Shown one piece after another: positions 8,767-17,198 of a stretch of DNA of 64,000 bases. The number at the start of each line of letters is the position of its first letter. The first letter of the stretch is position 1. Source of the stretch: Pseudomonas jessenii (GTDB lineage Bacteria; Pseudomonadota; Gammaproteobacteria; Pseudomonadales; Pseudomonadaceae); contig NZ_NIWT01000001.1 in assembly GCF_002236115.1 (NCBI RefSeq), positions 620,001-684,000 on the forward strand, in the 5' to 3' direction. The notes below the pieces were generated by a model that made no database searches, was not told the origin of the DNA, and worked only from the letters and a program-made list of their open reading frames with translations. Both the position numbers and the translations under genes were made by a program.

Positions 8767-10321
8767 TCAAAGCGCCTCTTTACTCTGGTCTTTCAGCTTC
8801 TGCGTAGCCTCCTCTTTCTCCTTCTTAGCTTCCATGATCAATTGGTAGGCAATGTAGTACTTGTAGATATTGCTAACGTAGGTAACCGTCTCCGCACCGA
8901 TCTTCTCGGCGGCAACATACTCAACGTTGTGAAACCAGACGTTCGGATCGAGTCCACGCAGGGCGGCTTCTTTACGAAGTTTGGAAATCCTGCCCGCACC
9001 TGCATTGTAGGAAGCGAAGGCGAACAGGGCCTTGTCCAAGTTGGTCATGGGCTCCTTGCCATAGTACTGGTCGATCATCCAACGCATATACTTGATCCCG
9101 GCATTAATGTTTGGTTCGACATTCAGCAATGTTGCCGACGCCAAGTTCCTTGCCGGTGGCGGGCATGACCTGCATGACACCAATGGCGCCCACCTTGCTC
9201 TTGGCTGCCTGATTCAGTTGAGACTCCTGGTATCCCTGGGCTGCCATCAGTAACCAGTCCACAGAGTATTTGTCCCCGTACCGCTGGAAGTACTGAATCA
9301 ATGCGATAAATTTCTTGCGTTCGGACTCGGCGGTGGAGGCCTTCACATATTTTTCGTTGATCAAATAACGGGTCAGAAGCATGTTCCCGGTGGTAGTCCC
9401 TTGGCCGTGGCGAGCAATGAAACCATTGACAGCAGCCTGGAGCTGCGGACTGCCCTTGCGGATCGCCCAGGCGATTTCGCCGCCGGTGCGTAAGGTGATC
9501 TCATCGTGCACCGTGATATTCGGGAAGACCTTCTTCCAGAAAACCGCCTTGTGCTTATCCACGACGATCAAAGGAATCATACCGGCGCTCAGCATCTCTA
9601 TCAGGTCCTCATCCTCCAAAGCTTCCGGTGCCTCCTTGAGGATTACCGCAGGTTTGTTCTCGCTGACGAAGCGCTGATTGAGGGCTATCAGGCTCTCGTA
9701 ATAACTGGAGGACTTGCGAACGAAGACTACCTGTCCCGCTAACTCGTCCACGTTGGCCACTGCGGGCGAGTCGGGACCGGATACCACTACCTCGCTGACG
9801 TTGCGATAAACAGGCGAGGAAAAATCGACTAGGTTCTTGCGCGCCTCGATCACAGTTAGGTTAGACGCCGCAATATCGCCCTTGCCGGCAATCAACGCCG
9901 GCAGCAGTTCATCCCGAGCGACAGGAATGAACACCACACGCACTTTCAGAGCCTTGTGTTTCAGTTTTTTATCCTTGGCCAGTTCCTTGTTCAGATCCTC
10001 CTCGAATACGCGAAAAGCGTCGTAAGTCAGACCGCGCTGGACACCCCTATCGACAAAATAGAAAGTTTTGCTGTAGACCGACAAGACGCGAATGACCCGT
10101 CGTTCGATCATCCCGTCGAGATCACCAGTCCACGGCTTCGCGATCTCGATCGAGATGGTGAGTTGCTCGCGTTGCGGTGTCTGAGGGGACGACTTTGTCT
10201 CGACTGCGGCATAGATCTGGCCAGCGAAAAACGTGAGCGCCGCAACGGTGTAGATGATCGGAGCTAAGCGTGCAAAAAGACGACCTGAACGGTGTATTAC
10301 CAGATCGCGCGCGCCCAACAT
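8767..10321 (-). pseudogene. mltF: MltF-like lytic murein transglycosylase, frameshifted
   Basis: Two overlapping minus-strand frames together encode one MltF-type protein: an N-terminal hydrophobic anchor (residues about 20-40), a solute-binding-like domain (about 50-310), then an SLT domain cut by a frameshift. The first frame runs from the ATG at 10321 through the catalytic Glu region AAQGYQESQLNQ and GVMQVMPATG, then stops at 9104. The second frame takes up with VEPNINAGIKYMRWM and holds SYNAGAGRI, ending at 8767. One extra base at about 9121-9128 explains the break. MltF cleaves peptidoglycan between MurNAc and GlcNAc. It could be a true pseudogene or a sequencing error; the rest of both frames is well kept. 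Confidence 0.8.
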
Positions 10322-10665
10322 GGTCAGTGCTCCACAAGTTGTTTTCGCCTAACTTGTTCCAACTGCTCCGTCCCTAAGTTCAGCCGTGCCAAGATGGCCA
10401 AGACCATTCATCCAGAAGAACACAGCAAAGCTTAGTTCAGTGATGACAGCCGTTCCATGCCTGGTTGCCGGATGCTTGATCTGGAGGTCGCGCCATAGCA
10501 GAACGATTCAGAGATGCTATCGTTCCAACAATCGCAAGCGATCAGAATGCATAGAGAGTGACTGATCGACGTCAAAAAACCAGTCGCTTCGAAGCAGCCG
10601 ACACCTGTAGACGATCGTTGAATCGACGCCACGGGCAATCGGATCGAACACTTTTCGAGTGATGC
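10322..10665. other. 344-bp divergent intergenic region
   Basis: Lies between the start of the mltF-like gene and that of the patatin-like gene, so it should hold both promoters. I saw no convincing promoter pair, repeat or small gene. Confidence 0.4.
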
Positions 10666-11889
10666 ATGACTATGAAAATCACCAGTCTGGTTGTCGCGCT
10701 GCTTGTACTGATACAAGGCTTACAAGGCTGCACCATGACGCCGCCTCGCCTACCCGCGGTGCCGTCCGAATTGACGGCGAGAGCGCAGATTCCGGGAATG
10801 ACCGGGGTGCGTTATGTCGGTGGCGGAGACATGACAGAGCTGAACCGAGTTGCGCTAGAAGCGCTGCAGCGGGAACAGGCTTACCTCGTGAAGCTGGGGC
10901 ACAAGGGCCCCATGCCGCCAGTGACATATCTGGCAATTTCGGGCGGTGGAGACAATGGCGCGTTCACCGCGGGGTTGTTGAATGGCTGGACGGTTACAGG
11001 AAAGCGCCCTGAATTCAAACTCGTTACCGGAATCAGCACGGGCGCACTGATTGCGCCTTTCGCCTTTCTCGGGCCGAAGTATGACGCAACGCTGAAGCGG
11101 GTCTATACCACTCTATCGCCCAAAGACGTCATTGCACCGCGCAGCTTTATCTCAGGCGTTTTGAGCGACGCAATGTCGGACAATGCGCCGCTGTTGAAGC
11201 TGACGCGCCAATCAGTGACCGAGGACATGCTCAAGGAGGTCGCCGCCGAGTACGCGAAGGGCCGCTTTCTGTTGGTCGCTACCGCAGACCTCGATGCGCG
11301 TCGCCCCATTATCTGGGACATGGGAAAAATCGCGACCTATGGTGGTCCTGAGGCATTGGACCTTTTCGTGAAAATCATGATCGCTTCCGCCTCTATTCCA
11401 GGAGGATTTCCGCCGATGATGATCGATGTGGAAGTCGACGGTAAACCCTATCAGGAAATGCACGTCGACGGCGGCATCATGGCGCAGGTATTCGCTTACC
11501 CGGCCGGGATCCGTATCAACGAGGAAGCTGCAAAAGCGGGAGTCACCCGCGAGCGTAAACTCTACGTGATACGCAACGCGCGACTCGATCCGGACTGGGC
11601 GCAGGTCGAGCGCAGCACGATGAGCATCGCTGGGCGCTCGATCGCCTCGTTGATCCACAGCCAGGGCATCGGCGACCTCTACCGGATCTACGCCACCACC
11701 CAGCGCGACGGTGTGGACTTCAATCTTGGGTTCATACCGGCGAGTTTCAACTTCCCCCACAAGGAAGAGTTCGACAACGAGTACATGCGCAAGCTCTACG
11801 CCACCGGTTATGACATGGCGCTGCAGAGTTTCCCGTGGCTCAAAGTGCCGCCCGGATTCGCTTCTCCGGGTACAACAACGGGAAAATAA
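10666..11889 (+). CDS. patatin-like phospholipase, lipoprotein
   Basis: A 407-residue patatin-like acyl hydrolase. A lipoprotein signal ends in the lipobox LQGC with Cys22; the next residue is Thr, not Asp, which favours the outer membrane. The catalytic set is present: oxyanion loop GGGDNGAFTAG (about residue 92), nucleophile elbow GISTG (about 123) and the Asp of VDGG (about 267). The family releases fatty acids from phospholipids or other esters. Two in-frame ATGs (10666 and 10672) have only weak ribosome sites. A 25-codon ORF with a strong ribosome site follows 29 bp after the stop, which suggests a small operon. Confidence 0.85.
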   Translation: MTMKITSLVVALLVLIQGLQGCTMTPPRLPAVPSELTARAQIPGMTGVRYVGGGDMTELNRVALEALQREQAYLVKLGHKGPMPPVTYLAISGGGDNGAFTAGLLNGWTVTGKRPEFKLVTGISTGALIAPFAFLGPKYDATLKRVYTTLSPKDVIAPRSFISGVLSDAMSDNAPLLKLTRQSVTEDMLKEVAAEYAKGRFLLVATADLDARRPIIWDMGKIATYGGPEALDLFVKIMIASASIPGGFPPMMIDVEVDGKPYQEMHVDGGIMAQVFAYPAGIRINEEAAKAGVTRERKLYVIRNARLDPDWAQVERSTMSIAGRSIASLIHSQGIGDLYRIYATTQRDGVDFNLGFIPASFNFPHKEEFDNEYMRKLYATGYDMALQSFPWLKVPPGFASPGTTTGK

Positions 11890-11918
11890 GCTCGATTTCG
11901 TTGAGCAAAGGAGTGGAA

Positions 11919-11996
11919 ATGTCTCCTAGCAAAAAAACCAAAGGTACAACAAAAACAGCGGAAGTCACGGAGGACGCGCCGGTCTTTCATTGCTGA
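11919..11996 (+). CDS. possible 25-residue peptide
   Basis: A very short ORF with a strong ribosome site (AAAGGAG, spacing about five). The peptide opens MSPSKKTKGTTKT, is Lys/Thr-rich at the N-terminus and acidic in the middle, and ends DAPVFHC. It could be a leader peptide, a modified-peptide precursor (a free C-terminal Cys is unusual) or the broken N-terminus of the next ORF, which lies in another frame. No modifying enzyme is adjacent. Not recognised; the ribosome site is the main support. Confidence 0.4.
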   Translation: MSPSKKTKGTTKTAEVTEDAPVFHC

Positions 11997-12012
11997 TCTC
12001 TTTCACGGAGGA

Positions 12013-12228
12013 ATGACGTTTTCGAACGCTGACCTACTCCCTTCTCTGCTCTTCAAGATCAATCATAACTTACTAGCCCTCGAAGCCGCGATCATGGAGC
12101 TTACCCTTTGGATCGAGCAGCGCGGCTCGGGTGAGATTGGAGGCAATGTGCATAATGCGTTGGCAACAATCAGCAAGAACGAAGAGTTAATCAACATGAC
12201 GCTAGCGATGGCCATGACGCCTGAATGA
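12013..12228 (+). CDS. small helical protein, unknown
   Basis: A 71-residue, mostly helical, acidic protein (LLALEAAIMELTLWIEQRGS followed by a second helix with ALATISKNEELI). In layout it resembles the many short Pseudomonas-only hypothetical proteins with one helical hairpin, but no family can be named. GGAGG lies only one base before the ATG at 12013, an unusually short spacing, and the next ATG would remove 27 residues. It follows the 25-residue ORF by 16 bp and is probably co-transcribed with it. Confidence 0.5.
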   Translation: MTFSNADLLPSLLFKINHNLLALEAAIMELTLWIEQRGSGEIGGNVHNALATISKNEELINMTLAMAMTPE

Positions 12229-12341
12229 CTTTTTCCTGACAGACAGCAATCCGCCAAAAGCAGTCCCTTTTTTTGGGGGAACCTCAGCTGTAATTTGTCG
12301 ATCGATTCTAATGTAGGTGAAAAGAGATTAGATGGTGATTT

Positions 12342-12578
12342 ATGACGGCGACCGAGGATCTGATTGTTTGGAATGGTCGATGGCAAATTGCTAATGGCAT
12401 CGTGTCTTGCCGAACTTGCCACGCCCAGCAAAAAGAGATTGATCGTGTTGACGCGTTTCAACACTCCCCAGATTGCGGGTACGCAGGACAACGGTGTAAC
12501 CCGTGGAATGACCTGGATTTGATCTGTAAAAAATTCGGGAGTACTCCTAGATCCACGCAAGCACGCAATGGTTTTTGA
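12342..12578 (+). CDS. small CxxC putative zinc-binding protein
   Basis: A 78-residue cytoplasmic protein. SCRTCHAQQ gives a CxxC pair near residue 23, and HSPDC / GQRC gives further Cys/His near 42-52, a likely zinc knuckle or ribbon. The segment PWNDLDLICKKFG follows. The internal sequence looks protein-like with an even residue mix. The ribosome site (GGTGAT) is modest. It sits between degraded repeat copies at about 12240 and 12600. Function unknown; it could be a nucleic-acid-binding or regulatory micro-protein. Confidence 0.5.
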   Translation: MTATEDLIVWNGRWQIANGIVSCRTCHAQQKEIDRVDAFQHSPDCGYAGQRCNPWNDLDLICKKFGSTPRSTQARNGF

Positions 12579-12642
12579 TTGATACTGCAATGTCCGATAT
12601 GGGGCGACTGCTGCCCGTCACGACAGACAGAAGTCGGCTGTG

Positions 12643-12858
12643 GATTCAGGTCCACAGCGCAGATGCGTTCAAACTCGTCCTCATCGTAGGTGCGTAGGGT
12701 CGCCGGCGCGCCGCGCCAGGAAATACCGGCGTTGGCAAATGCCACGTCGAGACGCCCGAACTGCTTGACGGCCTTACGCACCACTGATTTCGTCGCATCG
12801 GCATCGGCATCGGCATCGGCATCGGCATCGGTGACGTCGTGCTGGAGGTTGCTGGCTA
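12643..12858 (-). pseudogene. remnant of a short-chain dehydrogenase gene
   Basis: A minus-strand segment encodes the SDR core AVKQFGRLDVAFANAGI (the strand ending in the NAG motif) and continues to the FERICAVDLN region, then loses similarity. Neither the Rossmann GxxxGxG start nor the YxxxK active site is present, so it is a fragment truncated at both ends. It contains a (DA)n run made by a hexanucleotide expansion (12795-12830). Confidence 0.65.
12795..12830. repeat. hexanucleotide tandem repeat, six copies of gcatcg
   Basis: Six perfect gcatcg units in a row. On the minus strand they read as alternating Asp-Ala codons, in the SDR fragment just before the helix that starts ATKSVVRKAV. Typical of replication slippage. 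Confidence 0.85.
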
Positions 12859-13393
12859 GTACTCCCCTATGAACATAAATCGATGAACAATATCCCCACG
12901 ATTCTGCCTGTACTCCCCCAGAGCAAGGAGACGGTCCTCTTATGAACACATGACATCGCCCACAAGTTAAATGCTGTATTAAAGCAGATCCCCGCCTCAG
13001 TTCTGAGGTCCACAGCTCTAGCTCTCTGAACCAACTCTTTGAATTCTCGCGAACTGATTTGTAGATTTGCCATCGATGCTTCAGACATTAAGTTTTCGTG
13101 CTCACCCTGCGATGTGTCCGAAGCAATATCGACGCTGGATCAGTGGGAATCCACGAGCAATAAGAAACCGCTTGCTACCCGGTTTTCAGGGCGTCTTTGA
13201 ACTATGATTTTCTCTGGGATACCGGAGGCGACAGCCACTCTTTCTCCCCGTGGTCGCTTGGCCCAGGCGATCTTCGGGTCGATAAATCCAAAGGCGTCGA
13301 GGGTCGCACCCAGTTGCCGAAGATGGTCCAGGATGCGATGAGGTGAACGGCCCAAGGCACTTTCGTCTGACACCCTGAAACGGAGAAGCCAAC
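12859..13393. other. 535-bp stretch with no recognised gene
   Basis: Several short open frames on both strands show no recognisable motif or ribosome site. A minus-strand frame at about 13140-13421 is the longest, but it overlaps the gfa start and has no known pattern. Given the adjacent SDR remnant, this may be decayed coding DNA. Confidence 0.4.
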
Positions 13394-13972
13394 GTGAACA
13401 CCTTGAAACTTCACCCTGCACTGGACAATGGTCTCCAGCCTGCCGCTGCGAATTTCACAGGAGGCACCCTGCAATGCTTGTGTGCGACCGACAAGGTCGA
13501 GGTCAAGATCGACGCACAAACCCTGCATAACCACGCGTGCGGCTGCAGCAAATGCTGGAAACCGCAAAACGCGACATTCGCCGTCATTGCCGTAGTACCT
13601 CGGGATAAGGTCAGCGTCACTGCCCACGGTGAAAAACTGGCAATTGTCGACGAAACCGCCACCATTCAGCGGCACGCCTGCAAGCAGTGCCACGCCCATC
13701 TCTTCGGGCGCATCGAGAACAAAGACCATGCATTTTATGGTCTGGACTTCGTCCACACCGAGCTCTCCCCCCAAAGTGGATGGGCTGCGCCGAGCTTCGC
13801 GGCGTTCGTGTCCTCCATCATCGAAACCGGCACACCGCCAGCGCAAATGAAGGCCATCCGTGAGCGCCTGCGCTCGATCGGCCTGGAGCCCTATGACTGC
13901 CTGTCCCCGGACTTGATGGACGCAATGGCGACTCATGTCGCCAAACAGAAAGGCCTGCTCCCCGCCGCCTGA
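13394..13972 (+). CDS. gfa: S-(hydroxymethyl)glutathione synthase (Gfa)
   Basis: A 192-residue glutathione-dependent formaldehyde-activating enzyme that promotes adduct formation between formaldehyde and glutathione. Zinc ligands of the Gfa fold are all present: CLC near residue 29-31, CGCSKCW near 49-54 and CKQC near 96-99. The length fits the family. The start is GTG with GGAGA seven bases upstream; no ATG fits better. In other bacteria gfa often lies beside adhC/frmA, but that gene is not here, so it is an orphan copy beside an accessory patch. Confidence 0.88.
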   Translation: MNTLKLHPALDNGLQPAAANFTGGTLQCLCATDKVEVKIDAQTLHNHACGCSKCWKPQNATFAVIAVVPRDKVSVTAHGEKLAIVDETATIQRHACKQCHAHLFGRIENKDHAFYGLDFVHTELSPQSGWAAPSFAAFVSSIIETGTPPAQMKAIRERLRSIGLEPYDCLSPDLMDAMATHVAKQKGLLPAA

Positions 13973-14055
13973 TTGATCGGCCGCCGCGGTTTCTTCATCG
14001 GACCGCGGCCCCGACATCCCAAAAAAACCACTTCCCGCACACTGGGCACGACAGG

Positions 14056-14823
14056 TTACTTCAGACTACCCGACAAAAACTGTTTCAACCGCTCGCTACG
14101 GGGCTGTTCCAGCACAGCGCTCGGCGCCCCCTGCTCCTCCATCCGGCCCTGATGCAGGAACATGACGTGGTTCGACACCTGCCTGGCAAACGCCATTTCA
14201 TGGGTGACCACCACCATTGTCCGGCCATCTTCGGCAAGCTGCTGCATGACTTTGAGCACCTCACCCACCAGTTCGGGATCCAGCGCGGAGGTCGGCTCAT
14301 CGAACAGCATCACCTGGGGCTCCATGGCCAGCGCGCGGGCGATAGCAACGCGCTGCTGCTGGCCGCCGGAAAGATGGACCGGATACTGGCTTTCAACCTT
14401 GGCTGGCAGACCTACCTTGGCGAGGTAATGACGCGCACGCTCCAGGGCTTCCCGTCGACCGATGCCCAGCACGCTCATCGGGCACTCAATGAGGTTTTCC
14501 AGCACCGTCATGTGGCTCCACAGATTGAAGTGCTGAAACACCATCGATAGCTGGCTGCGCACAACCTGCAACTGCCGGGGATCGACCGCACACAAGTTGC
14601 CACTTTTGTTCTTGCGGGTCAGTAGCTCCTGCGAATTGATGATGATCCGCCCCGCCGACGGTTGTTCCAGATGGTTGATACAGCGCAGGAAGGTACTTTT
14701 CCCGGACCCGGAGGAGCCGATGATGCTGATCACATCACCCGCTCTGGCCTTGAGCGAAACACCCTTGAGCACTTCGTGGCTGCCGTAGTTTTTATGGACA
14801 TCTTCAACGATCAATTTATACAT
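14056..14823 (-). CDS. polar amino-acid ABC transporter, ATP-binding subunit (cluster 1)
   Basis: A 255-residue HisP/GlnQ/AotP-type ATPase. Walker [10 protein letters not shown], signature [15 protein letters not shown] and Walker [13 protein letters not shown] are intact. An insertion between residues about 66 and 85 ([17 protein letters not shown]) is typical of the histidine/arginine/ornithine branch. Last gene of a minus-strand unit with two permeases, a binding protein and an M20 hydrolase. It powers import across the inner membrane. Confidence 0.93.
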   Translation of the reverse strand: MYKLIVEDVHKNYGSHEVLKGVSLKARAGDVISIIGSSGSGKSTFLRCINHLEQPSAGRIIINSQELLTRKNKSGNLCAVDPRQLQVVRSQLSMVFQHFNLWSHMTVLENLIECPMSVLGIGRREALERARHYLAKVGLPAKVESQYPVHLSGGQQQRVAIARALAMEPQVMLFDEPTSALDPELVGEVLKVMQQLAEDGRTMVVVTHEMAFARQVSNHVMFLHQGRMEEQGAPSAVLEQPRSERLKQFLSGSLK

Positions 14824-14853
14824 GCGTGCAAGTCCGATGATTCAGGGTGTGGT

Positions 14854-15567
14854 TCAGTGCGTGCGAGGGTTAAGGTAGGCCAGCCAACGCAGTTCGCCGC
14901 GCCGAAACAGCCAGATCAGGAAAAATGCGCTGACGGCATACAGCACCCCGGCAATGCCGAATGCGCTGAACGAGGCGTAGGTCGCCGAGTTGACGTCGCG
15001 GGCAATTTTCAATAAATCGGGCACCGTGGCGGTAAACGCCACCGAGGTGGAGTGCAACATCAGAATCACTTCATTGCTGAAAAACGGCAGTGCCCGGCGC
15101 AACGCCGACGGCAAGACAATCCGGCGATAGAGCGTGAACCGACTCATCCCATAGGCGCGGGCAGCCTCGATTTCGCCGTAGGGCGTCGCCCTGATCGAGC
15201 CGGCAAAAATCTCGGTCATGTAGGCACAGGTATTGAGGCCGAACGCAAGCACCGTGCAGTTGAAGCCGTCGCGGAAAAATGCATTGAGAAAGTCCTGGGA
15301 CCGAACCACGTGCAGGCTGTATACCCCGGTGTAGAAGAACAGCAGCTGGATGTACAACGGGGTTCCGCGAAACACATAGGTGTAACACCAGACCGGTAAA
15401 CGGAGCAGCGGATTGCGGCTGACGCGGGCAATCGACAACGGCACCGCGAGCAGGAAGCCGATCACCACCGACAGAATCAACAGCCACAAGGTCACTGCCA
15501 ACCCGGAAAAATGCGGTCCATCACTCCACAGGTAGGCCTGCCAGTAGTCTTCGAAAATGCTGGTCAT
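14854..15567 (-). CDS. polar amino-acid ABC transporter permease (HisM-like, cluster 1)
   Basis: A 237-residue inner-membrane permease with about five membrane spans and the conserved EAA loop (GEIEAARAYGMSRFTLYRRIVLPSALR, residues about 130-156) that contacts the ATPase. The start overlaps the upstream permease stop by four bases, indicating translational coupling. The FRGTPLYIQLLF segment is usual for HisM/ArtM/AotM proteins. Confidence 0.92.
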   Translation of the reverse strand: MTSIFEDYWQAYLWSDGPHFSGLAVTLWLLILSVVIGFLLAVPLSIARVSRNPLLRLPVWCYTYVFRGTPLYIQLLFFYTGVYSLHVVRSQDFLNAFFRDGFNCTVLAFGLNTCAYMTEIFAGSIRATPYGEIEAARAYGMSRFTLYRRIVLPSALRRALPFFSNEVILMLHSTSVAFTATVPDLLKIARDVNSATYASFSAFGIAGVLYAVSAFFLIWLFRRGELRWLAYLNPRTH

Positions 15568-16253
15568 GGCGCAACCTTCCTGACACCCACCGAATAACGG
15601 TGTTCAAGCCACAGCAACACCCCGTTGGACACCGTGGTGATAGCCAGGTAGATCAGGCCGCCCACCAGCGTGAAATAAAAGAACTGCATCGAACCCTTGC
15701 CCGCATCCTGGGTGGCCTTGACCACGTCGGTCAGGCCGATAATCGAGACCAGCGCCGTGGACTTGATCAACACCTGCCAGTTATTGCCAATACCCGGCAA
15801 CGCATGTCGCAGCATTTGCGGGAACAACACCTTGCGAAAGGTTTTCCCCCGGCTCATGCCGTAGGCCCGTGCCGCTTCGAGCTGGCCGGCCGGAACGGCC
15901 TGGAAGGCACCGCGAAACGTCTCGGTAAAGTACGCCCCGAAAATGAAGGACAAGGTCACGACACCGGCCAGAAACGGGTCGATGTCGATCTGACTGAACC
16001 CCAGCCAATCGGTCATTCGGTTGAGCAGCATCTGCAGACTGAAGAACAGCAGCAACATGATCACAAGGTCCGGCATGCTGCGGATCACCGTGGTGTAACC
16101 CGTGGCCAGAGCCCGCAGTAAACGGTTGGAGGACAATTTGGAACTGGCGCCAAGCAGGCCCGCCAGGACCGCGATCAACAATGACCACAGCGCCAGTTTG
16201 ATTGTGGCCAGAGTGCCCAGCAGGATTTGCGGGCCAAAGCCTTCCAGAAGCAT
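15564..16253 (-). CDS. polar amino-acid ABC transporter permease (HisQ-like, cluster 1)
   Basis: A 229-residue permease, partner of the HisM-like subunit. Hydrophobic spans, the RSMPDLVIMLLLFF segment and the EAA loop (QLEAARAYGMSRGKTFRKVLFP) are present. AAGGAGAGTGAA before the ATG gives a strong start. A 92-bp gap to the binding-protein gene holds a weak hairpin (16289-16323), at the same place as the strong hairpin in cluster 2. Confidence 0.92.
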   Translation of the reverse strand: MLLEGFGPQILLGTLATIKLALWSLLIAVLAGLLGASSKLSSNRLLRALATGYTTVIRSMPDLVIMLLLFFSLQMLLNRMTDWLGFSQIDIDPFLAGVVTLSFIFGAYFTETFRGAFQAVPAGQLEAARAYGMSRGKTFRKVLFPQMLRHALPGIGNNWQVLIKSTALVSIIGLTDVVKATQDAGKGSMQFFYFTLVGGLIYLAITTVSNGVLLWLEHRYSVGVRKVAP

Positions 16254-16345
16254 TTCACTCTCCTTGTTCTTATTAGGTTGAGGTGAAGGGGTGGCTCAAG
16301 CAGAGCGGTCTGGTCGACCACCCTGCCCAACGTTGTGAGGGGGCG

Positions 16346-17134
16346 TTATTTCGCGCCGTAGACGTCGAAATCGAAGTACTTTTTGTTGATTCGCGCGTAA
16401 ATGCCGTTGGCCAGAATGGTCGCCAGTGCCTTGTTCAAGTCTTCACGCAACTCGACATCGCTCTTGCGCAAGCCAATGCCATCACCGACGCCGAAAAAGT
16501 GCGGGTCATCCAGGGTCGCGCCGGCAAACTCAAAATCCTTGCCCGCCGCTGTGCCCAGAAAGCCGTAACTGGCTTGAATAGCGCCCTGCAGGGAGGCATC
16601 AAGTCGGCCTACCACCAGGTCGGCGTACACCTGGTCCTGATTCTGATAGGACAACACCTCCACTCCTTTCTTCCCCCAGACGGCTTTGGCATACGCTTCC
16701 TGGGTCGAGCCCTGCTCCACACCAATGCGTTTGCCCTTGAGCGATTCAAAGGTCGGCAACAGGCCCGACCCACGCTTGACCACCAGCCGTGCCGGCGCAT
16801 TGGAGACCTTGTCGGTAAACGCAATCTGCTCGAGACGCTTGGGCGTCACGGTCATCGACGACGCCACTGCGTCGAACTTGCGCGCCAGCAGCGCCGGGAT
16901 CATCCCGTCCCAGCTGCTTTCAACCCAGACACAACGGGCTTTCAGTTCCGCGCACAGCGCTTCGGCGATGTCGACCCCGAAGCCAGTCAGGGTGCCGTCC
17001 TGATTTTTGTATTCCAGCGGCGGGTACGTAGGGTCGACCCCCAGTCTCAAGACTTTGCCAGACCAGTCGGCCGCGCCGACCAGGCTGGATGCCGTCAAGC
17101 AAACCAGTGAAACAGCAGCAATCATCTTGTTCAT
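16346..17134 (-). CDS. polar amino-acid ABC transporter, periplasmic binding protein (cluster 1)
   Basis: A 262-residue SBP_bac_3 protein with a Sec signal peptide (MNKMIAAVSLVCLTASSLVGA, cleavage near AA-DW). The mature part has the family opening LRLGVDPTYPPLEYKN and GFGVDIAEALCAELKARCVW. The ATG at 17134 is chosen over 17140 because AGAGGA then has an eight-base spacing. It is a paralogue of the protein at 23569-24348. Likely ligands are basic or related amino acids; the adjacent M20 hydrolase suggests an N-acyl amino acid or its product. Confidence 0.92.
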   Translation of the reverse strand: MNKMIAAVSLVCLTASSLVGAADWSGKVLRLGVDPTYPPLEYKNQDGTLTGFGVDIAEALCAELKARCVWVESSWDGMIPALLARKFDAVASSMTVTPKRLEQIAFTDKVSNAPARLVVKRGSGLLPTFESLKGKRIGVEQGSTQEAYAKAVWGKKGVEVLSYQNQDQVYADLVVGRLDASLQGAIQASYGFLGTAAGKDFEFAGATLDDPHFFGVGDGIGLRKSDVELREDLNKALATILANGIYARINKKYFDFDVYGAK

Positions 17135-17198
17135 TGTCATTTTCCTCTTCAGACCGCAGACGTTCTTTGTACAGACTGACGCTCGGCAATACGGCGTC

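Noticed and set aside
9128..9131. Programmed +1 frameshift in the mltF-like gene
   Set aside because: No known slippery site, stop-codon context or upstream stimulator is visible; a mutation or sequence error is simpler.
12795..12830. gcatcg array as a CRISPR-like or iteron element
   Set aside because: Units are contiguous six-mers with no spacers and no replication gene nearby; simple slippage explains it.
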